Source of the DNA: Blastomonas sp. CACIA14H2
Lineage (GTDB): Bacteria; Pseudomonadota; Alphaproteobacteria; Sphingomonadales; Sphingomonadaceae
Direction of reading: 5' to 3'
Assembly (NCBI GenBank): GCA_000503195.1
Contig: AYSC01000005.1
Coordinates: 1-64,000 of the forward strand
DNA length: 64,000 bases
A model generated the notes under the pieces. The model was given only the letters and a program-made list of their open reading frames with translations, searched no databases and was not told where the DNA came from. The first letter of the stretch is position 1. Each line of letters opens with the position of its first letter. Position numbers and translations under genes: made by a program. This document shows, piece by piece, positions 36,816 to 45,933 of this stretch.

Positions 36816-37719
36816 CGGCATCGGCTGGCGCAAGGGGGCGCCGCGCCATCTCGATCAAGGCCTTGAACGCGGCGGAGGAATTGCGGCGGTTCGGATAATA
36901 GAGGCACAGGCGCTCGAGCGGCGGCGTCCATGCCTCGAGCAGCCGCACGACCCGCCCTGCCTCCAGATCCTCGCGGACGTCCGATTCCATGAAATAGCCG
37001 ATGCCGACATTCTCGAGCACCGCGATCCGCGCCAGGCTCGCTTCGTCGAGCGTGATCGGACCCTCGACATCGATCTGGAAAGGCTGGCCGTCTTTCTCGA
37101 ACTGCCAGCGATGCAGCGCCCCGTTGGGCAGCCGGACGCGCAGACAACGATGCCGCAACAGATCCGGCGGCGTTTCCGGCATGCCATGCGCCTCAAGATA
37201 GCCGGGCGATGCGACCACGGCAAAGCGGCGCGGCGGCCCCACCGGAATGGCGATCATGTCGCTGGGCACGAGCTCGGCGCTGCGCAATCCAAGATCGAAC
37301 CCCTCGGCGACGATGTCGACGATGCGCCCCTCGGTGACGAGATCGATATGCACCGCGGGATATTGCCGGAGGAACCGGAGCAGCAGCGGTGCCAGAATCT
37401 CGCGCGCGGCGGTCGGAAAGGCGTTGATACGGATCGTGCCCGAGGGTGATTCCCGCTGCGCGCTCGCCGCCAGCATCGCATGGTGCAGCGTGGCCACGGC
37501 GGGCGCGACCTGATCGACGAAGCTGCGGCCGGCATCGGTGAGCGAGACGCTGCGTGTGGTGCGGTTGAACAGGCGGACGCCGAGCCGGCGTTCAAGCGCC
37601 GCGACAAGATTGCTGAGGCTGGTGGTCGAGAGCCCGAGCTCCAGCGCCGCCGCGCGAAACGACCCGCGCCGCGCGATGGCGAGAACGGCATCGAATTCGA
37701 CCAGGCCCTGTCGCGACAT
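36775..37719 (-). CDS. LysR-family transcriptional regulator
   Basis: The 314-aa protein starts [20 protein letters not shown]. It has the N-terminal winged helix ([19 protein letters not shown], then [20 protein letters not shown]) and a C-terminal periplasmic-binding-like effector domain from about residue 90. LysR regulators commonly control divergent genes. Here the divergent pair is the SnoaL-like and SDR genes at 37816-38930, 96 nt away, the likely targets. The end overlaps the convergent thiE-like gene by 41 bp. Confidence 0.93.
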   Translation of the reverse strand: MSRQGLVEFDAVLAIARRGSFRAAALELGLSTTSLSNLVAALERRLGVRLFNRTTRSVSLTDAGRSFVDQVAPAVATLHHAMLAASAQRESPSGTIRINAFPTAAREILAPLLLRFLRQYPAVHIDLVTEGRIVDIVAEGFDLGLRSAELVPSDMIAIPVGPPRRFAVVASPGYLEAHGMPETPPDLLRHRCLRVRLPNGALHRWQFEKDGQPFQIDVEGPITLDEASLARIAVLENVGIGYFMESDVREDLEAGRVVRLLEAWTPPLERLCLYYPNRRNSSAAFKALIEMARRPLAPADAVTPTARRSPPSHR

Positions 37720-37815
37720 TATCCCTCTTTTCGCAACACCGCATATCAGTTTGTACCGCTTATTGGCAACATGCCGGATCGCTATACTCGCTGCGTCCCA
37801 ACAAGGAGCAGAACC

Positions 37816-38145
37816 ATGTCGATCGAAACACCCGACCCCATTGCCGAATATGTCGCCGCCAACGCGCGGCTCGATGTCGATGCGATGCTGGCGCCGTTCG
37901 CGCCCGGCGCGGTCGTTATCGACAACGGCAAGCGGTACGAGGGGACCGCACAGATTCGCACGCTGTTCGAGCAGGAGGTCATCCCGGTCGAGGCGATCTT
38001 CACGCCGGACACCGCGCAGCACGAAGGCGATCGGGTGATTGTCGAGGGCCCCGCACATGGCCGTTTCAAGGGCAGCCCGATCCGCTTCACCTATGATTTC
38101 ACGCTGGCAGGTGATGCCATCACGGCGCTGGAGATCAGGCTGTGA
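37816..38145 (+). CDS. SnoaL-like / nuclear transport factor 2 family protein
   Basis: This 109-aa protein follows a perfect AAGGAG ribosome-binding site. Composition and motifs fit the NTF2/SnoaL cone fold: [32 protein letters not shown] and a final [15 protein letters not shown] strand pair. Members bind or isomerise small hydrophobic molecules. It is coupled by a GTGA overlap to the SDR gene and divergent from the LysR gene, so the two products probably act on the same small molecule. Confidence 0.8.
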   Translation: MSIETPDPIAEYVAANARLDVDAMLAPFAPGAVVIDNGKRYEGTAQIRTLFEQEVIPVEAIFTPDTAQHEGDRVIVEGPAHGRFKGSPIRFTYDFTLAGDAITALEIRL

Positions 38146-38930
38146 GCTTCCGGATCGATCCAACCGAATTTGCCGGCAAGCGCGTCGTGGTCAGCGGCGG
38201 TTCCAAGGGGCTCGGCCGCGCCACCGTCGAGCGCTTTCTCGCGGGCGGCGCGCAGGTCGCGACGGCGGCCCGCTCCAGCCCCGAGCCGCTCGAAGGCCTG
38301 ATGTCGGTCCAGGCCGATCTGACCAGCGCGCAAGGCTGCGCGGCGCTCGCTCAGGCCGCGCTCGACCATCTGGGCGGGGTCGATATCGTCGCGCATGTGC
38401 TCGGCGGGTCATCCTCGCCGGGTGGCGGCTTTGCCGCGCTGTCGGACGATCACTGGCTGGCCGAACTCAACCTCAACCTGCTCGCGGCGGTGCGTCTCGA
38501 CCGGCTGCTCGTGCCGCAAATGGCCGCGCGCGGCTCGGGCGCGGTGGTGCACGTGACATCGATCCAGTCGGTCATGCCGCTGCCCGAATCGACCACCGCC
38601 TATGCCGCCGCCAAGGCCGGCTTGAGGACCTATAGCAAGGCGCTGTCCAAGGAGATCGGGCCGCAGGGCGTGCGTGTGAACAGCGTCTCGCCCGGCTGGA
38701 TCATGACCGAAGCATCCTCGGAGTTTCTGGAGCGGCTGCAGGCGGCCGAGGGCGGCACTATCGAGCAGGTGCGGCAGCGCGTGCTCGACGGGCTGGGCGG
38801 CATCCCGATCGGGCGCGCGGCCGAACCGCACGAGGTCGCCGATCTCATCGCTTATCTCGCCTCGGATCGCGCAGCGGCGATCCATGGGGCGGAATTTGTC
38901 ATCGATGGAGGGACGATCCGGACGGTGTGA
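38142..38930 (+). CDS. Short-chain dehydrogenase/reductase
   Basis: The 262-aa classical SDR starts at GTG overlapping the previous stop. The NAD(P) motif is [10 protein letters not shown] (about 18-27), and the active-site region holds [12 protein letters not shown] and the YAAAK pair. The family-typical [13 protein letters not shown] and C-terminal [14 protein letters not shown] are present. It probably oxidises or reduces a small alcohol/ketone under control of the divergent LysR regulator. Substrate cannot be read from the sequence. Confidence 0.92.
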   Translation: MSFRIDPTEFAGKRVVVSGGSKGLGRATVERFLAGGAQVATAARSSPEPLEGLMSVQADLTSAQGCAALAQAALDHLGGVDIVAHVLGGSSSPGGGFAALSDDHWLAELNLNLLAAVRLDRLLVPQMAARGSGAVVHVTSIQSVMPLPESTTAYAAAKAGLRTYSKALSKEIGPQGVRVNSVSPGWIMTEASSEFLERLQAAEGGTIEQVRQRVLDGLGGIPIGRAAEPHEVADLIAYLASDRAAAIHGAEFVIDGGTIRTV

Positions 38931-38933
38931 GGG

Positions 38934-39019
38934 GCTTTCGCCTTCTCCCCCTCACCCAGCTTCGCCTGATCCGCTTCGCTCACACAGCTACGCAACCCTC
39001 TCCCATCGAGGAGAGGGAA
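38934..39019. repeat. Palindromic repeat after the SDR gene
   Basis: Between the SDR stop and the next gene's stop, this stretch holds CCCCTCACCCAGCTTCGCC and a CCTCTCCCATCGAGGAGAGG hairpin at about 38996-39015. It is a partial relative of the element between murE and murF, sharing the CTCACCCAGCTTCG lead and the CTCTCCC hairpin. It may serve as a bidirectional end of transcription. Confidence 0.65.
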
Positions 39020-39041
39020 GCCAGTGCAGATCTAGCGCGAA

Positions 39042-39779
39042 TCAGAAGCGGAATTCGGTCCCGACATAGACAGCCTGGCTGTCATACTGCTCGTTGGTCA
39101 GGCCGGTCAGGCGGTCGCGCTCGCTGCGCAGGCGGATGCCGGCGGTGACGTCGAGATTGCGCGTGACCTTGTACGCGCCGCCCACGTCGAGCGAATAGCT
39201 GCCCTGGTCGTTGAACGGACGGACCGCGCGGGTGGTCGGTGCCTGGACATCGTCCATCTCGATCCGCGGGCTGAAACGGCTCTTGCGCTGTGTCGAACTG
39301 CCACGGCCGAGCTCGCCGATATCGGGCAGCGCATCGTCCGACTGGCGAATGCTGGCGGGCAGCGCGAACTTGGTGAAGCCCTTGGCCACACCCAGGCTGT
39401 AGGCGGTCGGCGTGATCTGGACGACGCCGTCGCCCTTGCCGCTGTCGCTCGCCAGTTCAGGCCGCATGTTGATCGCCTTGGCCGAATCGGGGCGGATGCG
39501 GACCGCGATGGTCAGCGCGCGCGGGCCATCGGTCGCGGCAGAGGCAGCAGGCGTGAAGCGGAACATCTTGTCGCCGCGCAGCGCCGAGAATTTGAGCTTG
39601 TTCGCCAGACGCGGATCGACCGAGGCCGGCGTGAACGATCCGATGCCGCCACGCGCGTCGATCGAGACGGGCCGCGAATCGAAACCGGAGGAAAAAGCGA
39701 GCGCAATCGACGGCACCAACGCCGCTCCACCGAGCAAAAGCCCGGAAATTGCCAGCTTTTTTGTAACTCCCGCTTTCAT
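39042..39779 (-). CDS. Exported outer-membrane beta-barrel-like protein
   Basis: From MKAGVTKKLAISGLLLGGAA the product is 245 aa with a signal peptide cleaved near IALA/FS. The C-terminus reads SQAVYVGTEFRF, ending in the aromatic residue typical of BAM-inserted barrels, with strand motifs such as SYSLDVGGAYKVTRNLDVTA and AGIRLRSERDRL. I do not recognise a named family. A 296-nt gap to the divergent lipoprotein gene (39780-40075) holds promoters but no other gene that I can see. Confidence 0.7.
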   Translation of the reverse strand: MKAGVTKKLAISGLLLGGAALVPSIALAFSSGFDSRPVSIDARGGIGSFTPASVDPRLANKLKFSALRGDKMFRFTPAASAATDGPRALTIAVRIRPDSAKAINMRPELASDSGKGDGVVQITPTAYSLGVAKGFTKFALPASIRQSDDALPDIGELGRGSSTQRKSRFSPRIEMDDVQAPTTRAVRPFNDQGSYSLDVGGAYKVTRNLDVTAGIRLRSERDRLTGLTNEQYDSQAVYVGTEFRF

Positions 39780-40075
39780 CGTCTTTGTCCGACCCCGCCG
39801 CATCCCTGATCCAAGCGTTAACACAAAAACGCCGCTTGGGGGGATCAAAGCGCCTTCCCGCCAAAATATTCTGAAACCGTTGCAAACAATCCACAATCGG
39901 TTGCGGGTCGTATGCGACAGATTGTTGCCCTGCCTGCCACGACCACGGCGCAGGATAGCCCCGCGATTCTTGCTAGGCGCTGAACGCGCGACCCCATGCG
40001 CAAGTGCTTGCCCACGCCCGCCAAGCCACTATAGAAGGCCGCTGTTTCAAGCTGCGAAGATATAAGGAAGCCGCC

Positions 40076-40519
40076 ATGCCCGTACCTCCCTTTGCCCGTG
40101 CCGCCCTTTGCGCCGCTGGCACGCTGGCGCTGCTTTCTGCCTGCGGTGGTGGGGAAAAGCGCGCCGAAGCGGATATCGCCGCCAGCCAGGTGACCACGAT
40201 CGGCGTGAACAGCTATCTGTGGCGCGCTTCGCTCGACGCGCTGTCGTTCATGCCGCTGCTCCAGGCCGATAGCGCCGGCGGCGTGATCGTGACCGACTGG
40301 TATGCCAATCCGCAGAGCCCGACCGAGCGGATGAAGGTGACCGTCTCGATCCTCGACCAGGATCTGCGCGCCGACGCGCTGCGCGTCGCCGCCAGCCGCC
40401 AGGTCAACCAGAACGGCCAGTGGGTCGATGCCCCGGTCCGCGCTGCCACCGTGCAGAAGCTCGAGGAGGTCATCCTCACCAAGGCCCGCGACCTGCGCCA
40501 GTCCGCCATTCGCGAATAA
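40076..40519 (+). CDS. DUF3576-type lipoprotein
   Basis: The 147-aa product has a lipoprotein signal (TLALLSACGGGEKRAEADIA) with the lipidated cysteine near residue 22. The mature part reads TTIGVNSYLWRASLDALSFM and GGVIVTDWYANPQSPTERMK, the signature of the DUF3576 family that lies upstream of leuS in many alphaproteobacteria. It ends 24 nt before leuS. Function is unknown; the conserved linkage to lptE and leuS suggests an envelope role. Confidence 0.85.
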   Translation: MPVPPFARAALCAAGTLALLSACGGGEKRAEADIAASQVTTIGVNSYLWRASLDALSFMPLLQADSAGGVIVTDWYANPQSPTERMKVTVSILDQDLRADALRVAASRQVNQNGQWVDAPVRAATVQKLEEVILTKARDLRQSAIRE

Positions 40520-40543
40520 CACCCTGTCTTTCAGAGGGATACA

Positions 40544-43057
40544 ATGAACGAGAAGACGCGGTTCAATCCGCTGGCCGCCGATGCCCGCTGGCAGTCGGTG
40601 TGGGACGAGCGCCAGTCCTTCAAGGCAGACAGCAACAGCCCGAAGAAAAAGGCCTATGTGCTGGAGATGTTCCCCTATCCGTCGGGGCGCATCCATATCG
40701 GCCATGTGCGCAACTATACCATGGGCGATGTCATCGCACGCTTCCGCAGGATGCAGGGCTTCGAGGTGCTGCACCCGATGGGCTGGGATGCGTTCGGCAT
40801 GCCGGCCGAGAATGCCGCGATGGAAAAGGGCGTGCACCCCGGCGGCTGGACCCGCGACAATATCGCCGCGATGCGCAAGCAATTGAAGCGCCTGGGCTTC
40901 GCGCTCGACTGGAGCCGCGAACTCGCCACCTGCGAGCCCGAATATTATGGCCATGAACAGGCGCTGTTCCTCGACCTGTACGAAGCCGGGCTGGTCTATC
41001 GCAAGGAAAGCGCGGTCAACTGGGACCCGGTCGATCAGACCGTGCTCGCCAACGAGCAGGTGATCGACGGCAAGGGCTGGCGCTCGGGCGCGCAGGTCGA
41101 GCGCCGCAAGCTCAGCCAGTGGTTCCTCAAGATCACCGACTTTGCCGACGAGCTGCTCGAAGGCCTGGATACGCTGGAAGACTGGCCCGAAAAGGTGCGC
41201 TCGATGCAGGCGAACTGGATCGGCAAGTCGCAGGGACTGACGTTCAGCTTCACGCTGTCGGGCGGAGCCGGGACGATCCCCGTCTATTCCACCCGTCCCG
41301 ACACGATCTTCGGCGCGAGCTTCGTCGCGATCGCGGCGGACCATCCGCTGGCGGTCGAACTGGCCGCGACCAATGCCGAGGCGCAAGCGTTCATCGATCG
41401 CTGCAAGGCGGGTGGCACCACCGCAGCCGAGCTGGAAACGGCAGAGAAACTGGGCTTCGATACCGGCCTCAAGGCTATCCACCCGTTCGACCCGAGCTGG
41501 GAACTGCCGGTCTTCATCGCCAATTTCGTGCTGATGGACTATGGCACCGGCGCGGTGATGGGCGTGCCCGGGCACGACCAGCGCGATCTCGATTTCGCGC
41601 GCAAGTACATGCTGCAGGTGACCCGCGTCGTCGCGGCCGAGGGCGAAGAGAACGCGCCGATCCATGACGAGGCCTATACCGGGCCGGGCAGGATCATCAA
41701 TTCGAGCTTTCTCGACGGCATGGCGGCGGAAGAGGCCAAGGCTGCGGTAATCGCGCGCGCCGAAGCCGAAGGCTGGGGCCAGGGCACCACCGTGTGGCGG
41801 CTGCGCGACTGGGGCGTATCGCGTCAGCGTTACTGGGGCACGCCGATCCCGTTCATCCATTGCGACGATTGCGGCGTCGTTCCCGTCCCCAAGGACCAGC
41901 TGCCCGTCACCCTGCCCGAAGATGTCAGCTTCGAGATCCCCGGCAATCCGCTCGTGCGCCACCCGACATGGAAGCATGTCGACTGCCCCAAATGCGGCAA
42001 GCCGGCGCAGCGCGAAACCGACACGCTCGACACGTTCGTCGATTCGAGCTGGTATTTCCTGCGCTTCGCCAGCCAGCCGTCGGACAAGCCGTTCGACCGA
42101 GACGAGATCGCCAAATGGCTGCCGGTCGGCCAGTATATCGGCGGGGTCGAGCATGCGATCCTGCACCTGCTCTACGCCCGTTTCTGGACCCGCGCGCTGG
42201 CGCGGATCGGCAAGCTGGAGGTGACCGAGCCGTTCGCCAGCCTGTTCACGCAGGGCATGGTGACGCACCAGACCTGGCAGGACGCGAACGGCAAGTGGCT
42301 GGGCCCCGATCAGGTCGAGAAGAACGGCGACGACTGGATCATCACCGAGACCGGAGAGGCCGCGGTTCCGGGCCGCGTCGAGAAGATGTCCAAGTCCAAG
42401 AAGAACGTGGTCGATCCCGACGAGATCGTGAACCGCTATGGCGCGGACGCGGTGCGCTGGTTCATGCTGTCCGACAGCCCGCCCGAGCGCGACCTGCCGT
42501 GGAGCGAAGCGGGCATCGAGGGCTGCTGGCGCTTCGTCCAGCGGCTGTGGCGCGTGTTCAACTCGGTCGAGGCGGCCGAGGGCCAGGACAAGGCGCTCGA
42601 GCGCAAATTGCACCAGACGATCGATCTGGTCGCCAAGGACATCGAGGCGCTCGCCTTCAACAAGGCGGTGGCGCGGCTGTACGAACTGACCAACGCGATC
42701 GAGAAGGCCGAGAAGTCCGCCAGCCGCAACATCGCGGTGCGCGCGCTCGCCAGGCTGGTCGCGCCGATGGTGCCGCATCTGGCCGAAGAGGCCTGGCAGG
42801 TGCTCGAAGGCCATGGCCTGATCGCCGATGCGGGCTGGCCCGAGGTCGATCCGGCGCTGCTGGTCGAGGACGAGGTCACCATCGCGGTGCAGATCAAGGG
42901 CAAGCTGCGCGACACGCTGACCGTCGCCAAGGGCCTGCCCAACGAGGAGCTCGAACGGCTTGCGCTGGCATCGGACAAGGTGCAGCGTAGCCTGGACGGC
43001 GCGGCGATCCGCAAGGTGATCGTGGTGCCCGACCGGCTGGTCAATCTGGTGGTGTGA
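40544..43057 (+). CDS. leuS: Leucyl-tRNA synthetase
   Basis: LeuS charges tRNA-Leu. The 837-aa class I synthetase has HIGH (51-54, in [14 protein letters not shown]), the CP1 editing domain with the threonine-rich region and [10 protein letters not shown], and zinc-type cysteines (HCDDCG, CPKCGKP). The KMSKS motif (about 614-618) lies in [17 protein letters not shown]. Length is slightly below the roughly 860 aa typical of bacteria. It follows the DUF3576 lipoprotein and precedes lptE across an 120-nt gap that holds a palindromic repeat. Confidence 0.98.
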   Translation: MNEKTRFNPLAADARWQSVWDERQSFKADSNSPKKKAYVLEMFPYPSGRIHIGHVRNYTMGDVIARFRRMQGFEVLHPMGWDAFGMPAENAAMEKGVHPGGWTRDNIAAMRKQLKRLGFALDWSRELATCEPEYYGHEQALFLDLYEAGLVYRKESAVNWDPVDQTVLANEQVIDGKGWRSGAQVERRKLSQWFLKITDFADELLEGLDTLEDWPEKVRSMQANWIGKSQGLTFSFTLSGGAGTIPVYSTRPDTIFGASFVAIAADHPLAVELAATNAEAQAFIDRCKAGGTTAAELETAEKLGFDTGLKAIHPFDPSWELPVFIANFVLMDYGTGAVMGVPGHDQRDLDFARKYMLQVTRVVAAEGEENAPIHDEAYTGPGRIINSSFLDGMAAEEAKAAVIARAEAEGWGQGTTVWRLRDWGVSRQRYWGTPIPFIHCDDCGVVPVPKDQLPVTLPEDVSFEIPGNPLVRHPTWKHVDCPKCGKPAQRETDTLDTFVDSSWYFLRFASQPSDKPFDRDEIAKWLPVGQYIGGVEHAILHLLYARFWTRALARIGKLEVTEPFASLFTQGMVTHQTWQDANGKWLGPDQVEKNGDDWIITETGEAAVPGRVEKMSKSKKNVVDPDEIVNRYGADAVRWFMLSDSPPERDLPWSEAGIEGCWRFVQRLWRVFNSVEAAEGQDKALERKLHQTIDLVAKDIEALAFNKAVARLYELTNAIEKAEKSASRNIAVRALARLVAPMVPHLAEEAWQVLEGHGLIADAGWPEVDPALLVEDEVTIAVQIKGKLRDTLTVAKGLPNEELERLALASDKVQRSLDGAAIRKVIVVPDRLVNLVV

Positions 43058-43064
43058 TGCCCTT

Positions 43065-43153
43065 CCGGTCCCCCGCGCAGGCGGGGGCCCATCTCCATCC
43101 GGTTGCGACAGACGGCAGCCTGGGAGATGGATTCCCGCCTTCGCGGGAAACCG
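43065..43153. repeat. Composite palindromic repeat between leuS and lptE
   Basis: Nested inverted repeats: CCCCCGCGCAGGCGGGGG on the left, TTCCCGCCTTCGCGGGAA on the right, and an outer pair GGCCCATCTCC / GGAGATGGATTCC. The whole could fold into a long cruciform or RNA hairpin in the gap between leuS and lptE. It belongs to the CCCGCnnnnGCGGG class also seen at 45165-45245. Confidence 0.75.
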
Positions 43154-43177
43154 GAACTGGTCTATAGGTCGGTACAG

Positions 43178-43678
43178 ATGAAACGCATTGCCCTCCCCCT
43201 CGCCCTGCTCGCCACGCTGTCCGCGTGCGGGATGAAGCCGCTCTATTCGAACGGCACCCGGGGCGCGGTCGCGACCACGCTCGGCGATGTCGCGGTCGCG
43301 CCGATCCAGGGGCGCGCGGGCTGGCTGGTGAAGAATGCGCTCGACGACAGGCTGGATGCACTGAGTAACGGCAATCAGCGCTACAAGCTGCAGGTCGTGC
43401 TCGACGACAGGATCACCGGCTTCGGCCTGCTCGCCAATGATCAGGTAACGCGCGAGCGCCGCACGCTACGCGCGCGCTATCAGCTGGTGGACATCGCGAG
43501 CGGCGAGACCGTGCTCGATGCGACCGCAGCCTCCGACGCCGGTATCGATATCGTCAGCAGCGAATATGCGACCATCGCGGCGGAGAACCGCGCGCTCGAG
43601 AACCTGTCGCTCGAGATTGCCGACCAGATTGTCACGCGCCTGTCGCTGTTCGCGCGCGAGGTTTCGGCCGCGCAATGA
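43178..43678 (+). CDS. lptE: LPS-assembly lipoprotein LptE
   Basis: LptE plugs the LptD barrel in the outer membrane during LPS export. The 166-aa product has a lipobox (LATLSACGMKPLYSNG) and begins with the family pattern CGxxPLY. The body (LQVVLDDRITGFGLLAND, RYQLVDIASGETVLD, the SEYATIAAENRALENL helix) is as expected for alphaproteobacterial LptE. It sits between leuS and holA, the usual order, and overlaps holA by 4 nt. Confidence 0.9.
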   Translation: MKRIALPLALLATLSACGMKPLYSNGTRGAVATTLGDVAVAPIQGRAGWLVKNALDDRLDALSNGNQRYKLQVVLDDRITGFGLLANDQVTRERRTLRARYQLVDIASGETVLDATAASDAGIDIVSSEYATIAAENRALENLSLEIADQIVTRLSLFAREVSAAQ

Positions 43679-44712
43679 AGGGCGATGCTGGTGCCATCCA
43701 GGCGCTCGCCCGCAAGCCGCGCCCCGATATCCGGCTCTACCTGATCTTCGGCACCGACGATGGCGGCAATGCCGCGCTGATGGCGGATATCATCGCGAGC
43801 TTCCCCAAGGGCACCGAGCGCACCGATATCGACGGGAACCAGCTCGCCAAGGATCCCTCGCTGCTCGCCGCCGAGGCCGCCTCGCTCTCATTGTTCGGTG
43901 ATGCGCGCTATATCCGCGTCCATACCAGCGGCGAGGAAAGCCTGCCTGCGGTCGAGGCGCTGCTCGCGGCGGAAAAGGCGGTAAACCCCGTCGTCATGCT
44001 GGCGACCGGCATCACCGAAAAGTCGCGCATCGCAAAGGCCGTGCTCGCCGCACCCAATGCGATGGCGGTGCAGACCAAGATCCCGGGACCCGACGACATG
44101 GCGCGGATCGTGACCGATCTCGGCCGCGCGGCGGGGCTGGCGATCGATGCCGGACTGGCGCATGTCATCGCGGGCTTCACCGCGGCCGATCGCAGGCTGG
44201 CGGCGCAGGAGATCGAGAAGCTCTCGCTCTATCTCGATGCCAGCCCGGATGAACCGAAGCCGGTGACGCGCGAGGCCATCGCCGCGCTGCGCGCCGATGC
44301 CGAGGATGACGCGATGCAGCCGATCATCAACGCGGCGCTCTCCGGCGATCTGAAGCGCCTGCCCGAGGAACTCAAGCGCATGCGCGAGCAGGCGGTGTCC
44401 GAGGTCGGACTGGTCATCGTGATGCAGCGCCAGGTGATGCAGCTCGCCGGGCACGCCCAGCGCATGGGCCAGCCCCGCGATGTCGCTGCCTGGGTGCGGC
44501 AGGAGATGCAGAGCCGCCGTTTGTGGGGCGGCGGCAGCGCCAACGACTGGACGCGCCAGCTGCGCGCCTGGGGCCGTCCGCAAGCGGTCGCGCGGCTTTC
44601 CGAGCGTCTGCTGGTGCTGCAACAGGCGATGATGAAGGCGAGCCCCGGCCCCGCGCTGCTGCTCGAGCAGGAGCTTCTCGAAATCGCGAGGGTTGCCGCG
44701 CGCGCATCTTGA
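43675..44712 (+). CDS. holA: DNA polymerase III subunit delta
   Basis: The delta subunit of the clamp loader opens the beta clamp. The 345-aa product has the HolA features: LIFGTDDGGNAALMADIIA near residue 22, SLSLFGDARYIRVHTSGEES, VNPVVMLATGITEKSRIAK, and C-terminal helices with LLVLQQAMMKASPGPALLLE. It overlaps lptE by 4 nt, matching the conserved leuS-lptE-holA order in Proteobacteria. Confidence 0.93.
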   Translation: MKGDAGAIQALARKPRPDIRLYLIFGTDDGGNAALMADIIASFPKGTERTDIDGNQLAKDPSLLAAEAASLSLFGDARYIRVHTSGEESLPAVEALLAAEKAVNPVVMLATGITEKSRIAKAVLAAPNAMAVQTKIPGPDDMARIVTDLGRAAGLAIDAGLAHVIAGFTAADRRLAAQEIEKLSLYLDASPDEPKPVTREAIAALRADAEDDAMQPIINAALSGDLKRLPEELKRMREQAVSEVGLVIVMQRQVMQLAGHAQRMGQPRDVAAWVRQEMQSRRLWGGGSANDWTRQLRAWGRPQAVARLSERLLVLQQAMMKASPGPALLLEQELLEIARVAARAS

Positions 44713-44759
44713 TCTTTGCCCCGTCCGGTCCATGTTAATGTCTCCCCAGGAGACACCCG

Positions 44760-45158
44760 ATGAGCGACCCGAAGATCAGCGACGCCGAATGGCGCCAGCG
44801 CCTCAGCCCCGAACAATATCATGTGCTGCGCGAAGGCGGCACCGAGCGGGCGTTTACCGGCAAGTATAACGACCACAAGGGCACCGGCATGTACCGCTGC
44901 GCCGGATGCGGTGCGCCGCTGTTCGAATCCGACACCAAGTACAATAGCGGCTCTGGCTGGCCGAGCTTTACCGCGCCGGTGGAGCAGGAAGCGGTCAGCG
45001 AGATCGTCGACACGAGCCATGGCATGGTCCGCACCGAGGTGCGCTGCGCGCGCTGCGACGGGCATCTGGGCCATGTGTTCCCCGATGGCCCGGGACCCGA
45101 AGGCCTGCGCTACTGCATGAACAGCGCCTCGCTCGATTTCGAGCCCAAGGAAGACTGA
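44760..45158 (+). CDS. msrB: Peptide-methionine (R)-S-oxide reductase MsrB
   Basis: MsrB reduces R-methionine sulfoxide in proteins. The 132-aa protein has both zinc pairs (C47/C50 and C96/C99), the substrate region [13 protein letters not shown] and the catalytic cysteine C119 in [13 protein letters not shown]. Length is standard for a single-domain MsrB; no MsrA fusion. It is 47 nt after holA and has its own ribosome-binding site (CAGGAGA). Confidence 0.97.
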   Translation: MSDPKISDAEWRQRLSPEQYHVLREGGTERAFTGKYNDHKGTGMYRCAGCGAPLFESDTKYNSGSGWPSFTAPVEQEAVSEIVDTSHGMVRTEVRCARCDGHLGHVFPDGPGPEGLRYCMNSASLDFEPKED

Positions 45159-45164
45159 AGCCCC

Positions 45165-45245
45165 CGTCATTCCCGCGAACGCGGGAATCCCGCTTCTGCT
45201 CGACGGCTGTGAAAAAAGCAGAACCCCCGCCTTCGCGGGGGTGAC
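45165..45245. repeat. Double palindromic repeat between msrB and smr
   Basis: Two hairpins, ATTCCCGCGAACGCGGGAAT and CCCCCGCCTTCGCGGGGG, flank a short spacer. They carry the outer GTCATTCC and GTGACGG ends typical of dispersed bacterial palindromes. The genes on either side converge, so the element may also terminate transcription in both directions. Confidence 0.75.
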
Positions 45246-45283
45246 GGCTGAAGATTAGGCGTGAAATGCGCGAGGCGCGCCCC

Positions 45284-45931
45284 TCAGCCTCTCCGTCTCC
45301 TTAGCACGATGTACAGTGCGCCATCGCCCCCATGCCGGGGATGCGCGTTGCGCACCGCCGCGATATCGCCCGCGTGGCGCGACGAGGCCAGCCAGTCCGA
45401 GACCGCTGCGCGGATCGCCCCGCGCCCGGTCTCCGGGGCTCTCGCCTTGCCGGTGATCAGCAGCATCAGCCGCATGTCCGCCGCCACCGCCTGACCCAGC
45501 GCCAGGTCGAGCCGCGCATAGGCGCTGGCGAGCGTGTGCCCGTGCAGGTCGATGGTGACATCGGGCTGCACCCCGCCCTTGGCCATGCGCCGGTCCCAAT
45601 GGCCGTCGAGATTGCCCTTGACCGTGGGCACGGGCGCGGGGGTGAAGGTCCAGCCGGGGGTGGGTTTGGTTGCGCTGCCGCTCAGCCAGTCCTCCCCCTT
45701 GATCGGGGAGGCGCGAGACTTGGCCGCGTGCGGCCTAGTCGCAGCGGTGGGGGTGATAGTGCCGCCAGTGATGCTCTTCGACGAGCCTTCACCCCCTCCC
45801 AACCCTCCCCCATCAAGGGGGAGGGCTTTGGGGGTGCTGGGGGCCTTGACCCTCTCCTTGAACGGCTCGACGGTCGCGATCACCCGTTTCCACAGGGCCG
45901 CTTCCGCATCGGTCAGCGGCCTTCGGCTCAT
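45284..45931 (-). CDS. Smr/MutS2-domain protein with repeat-derived linker
   Basis: The 215-aa protein starts MSRRPLTDAEAALWKRVIAT, 2 nt after the MltA stop. The C-terminal Smr domain is intact (VTIDLHGHTLASAYARLDLA, LLITGKARAPETGRG, HPRHGGDGALYIVLRRRRG), matching DUF1321-like Smr nucleases of alphaproteobacteria. Between the N-terminal helix and the Smr domain lie about 55 residues that include APSTPKALPLDGGGLGGGEG and KSRASPIKGEDWLSGS. These are direct translations of palindromic repeats (see 45690-45833). The insertion keeps the frame and lies in a linker, so the enzyme may still fold. Confidence 0.85.
   Translation of the reverse strand: MSRRPLTDAEAALWKRVIATVEPFKERVKAPSTPKALPLDGGGLGGGEGSSKSITGGTITPTAATRPHAAKSRASPIKGEDWLSGSATKPTPGWTFTPAPVPTVKGNLDGHWDRRMAKGGVQPDVTIDLHGHTLASAYARLDLALGQAVAADMRLMLLITGKARAPETGRGAIRAAVSDWLASSRHAGDIAAVRNAHPRHGGDGALYIVLRRRRG
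45690..45833. repeat. Palindromic repeats inside the Smr-protein coding sequence
   Basis: Two hairpins (CTCCCC..GGGGAG at 45692-45710 and a perfect CCCTCCCCCAT / AAGGGGGAGGG type at 45803-45825) bracket a segment with GAGACTTGGC and CCTAGTCGCAGCGGTG. That segment matches the intergenic repeats at 52281-52349 and 8826-8901. The element is read through in frame by the Smr gene. Confidence 0.85.
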
Positions 45932-45933
45932 CG

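Noticed and set aside
39845-42814. 989-codon minus-strand open frame
   Set aside because: It is antisense to leuS and the DUF3576 lipoprotein, and its translation has no family features.
45159-45283. Possible CRISPR-like repeat/spacer array
   Set aside because: There are only two dissimilar hairpins, no repeated unit with regular spacers and no cas genes.
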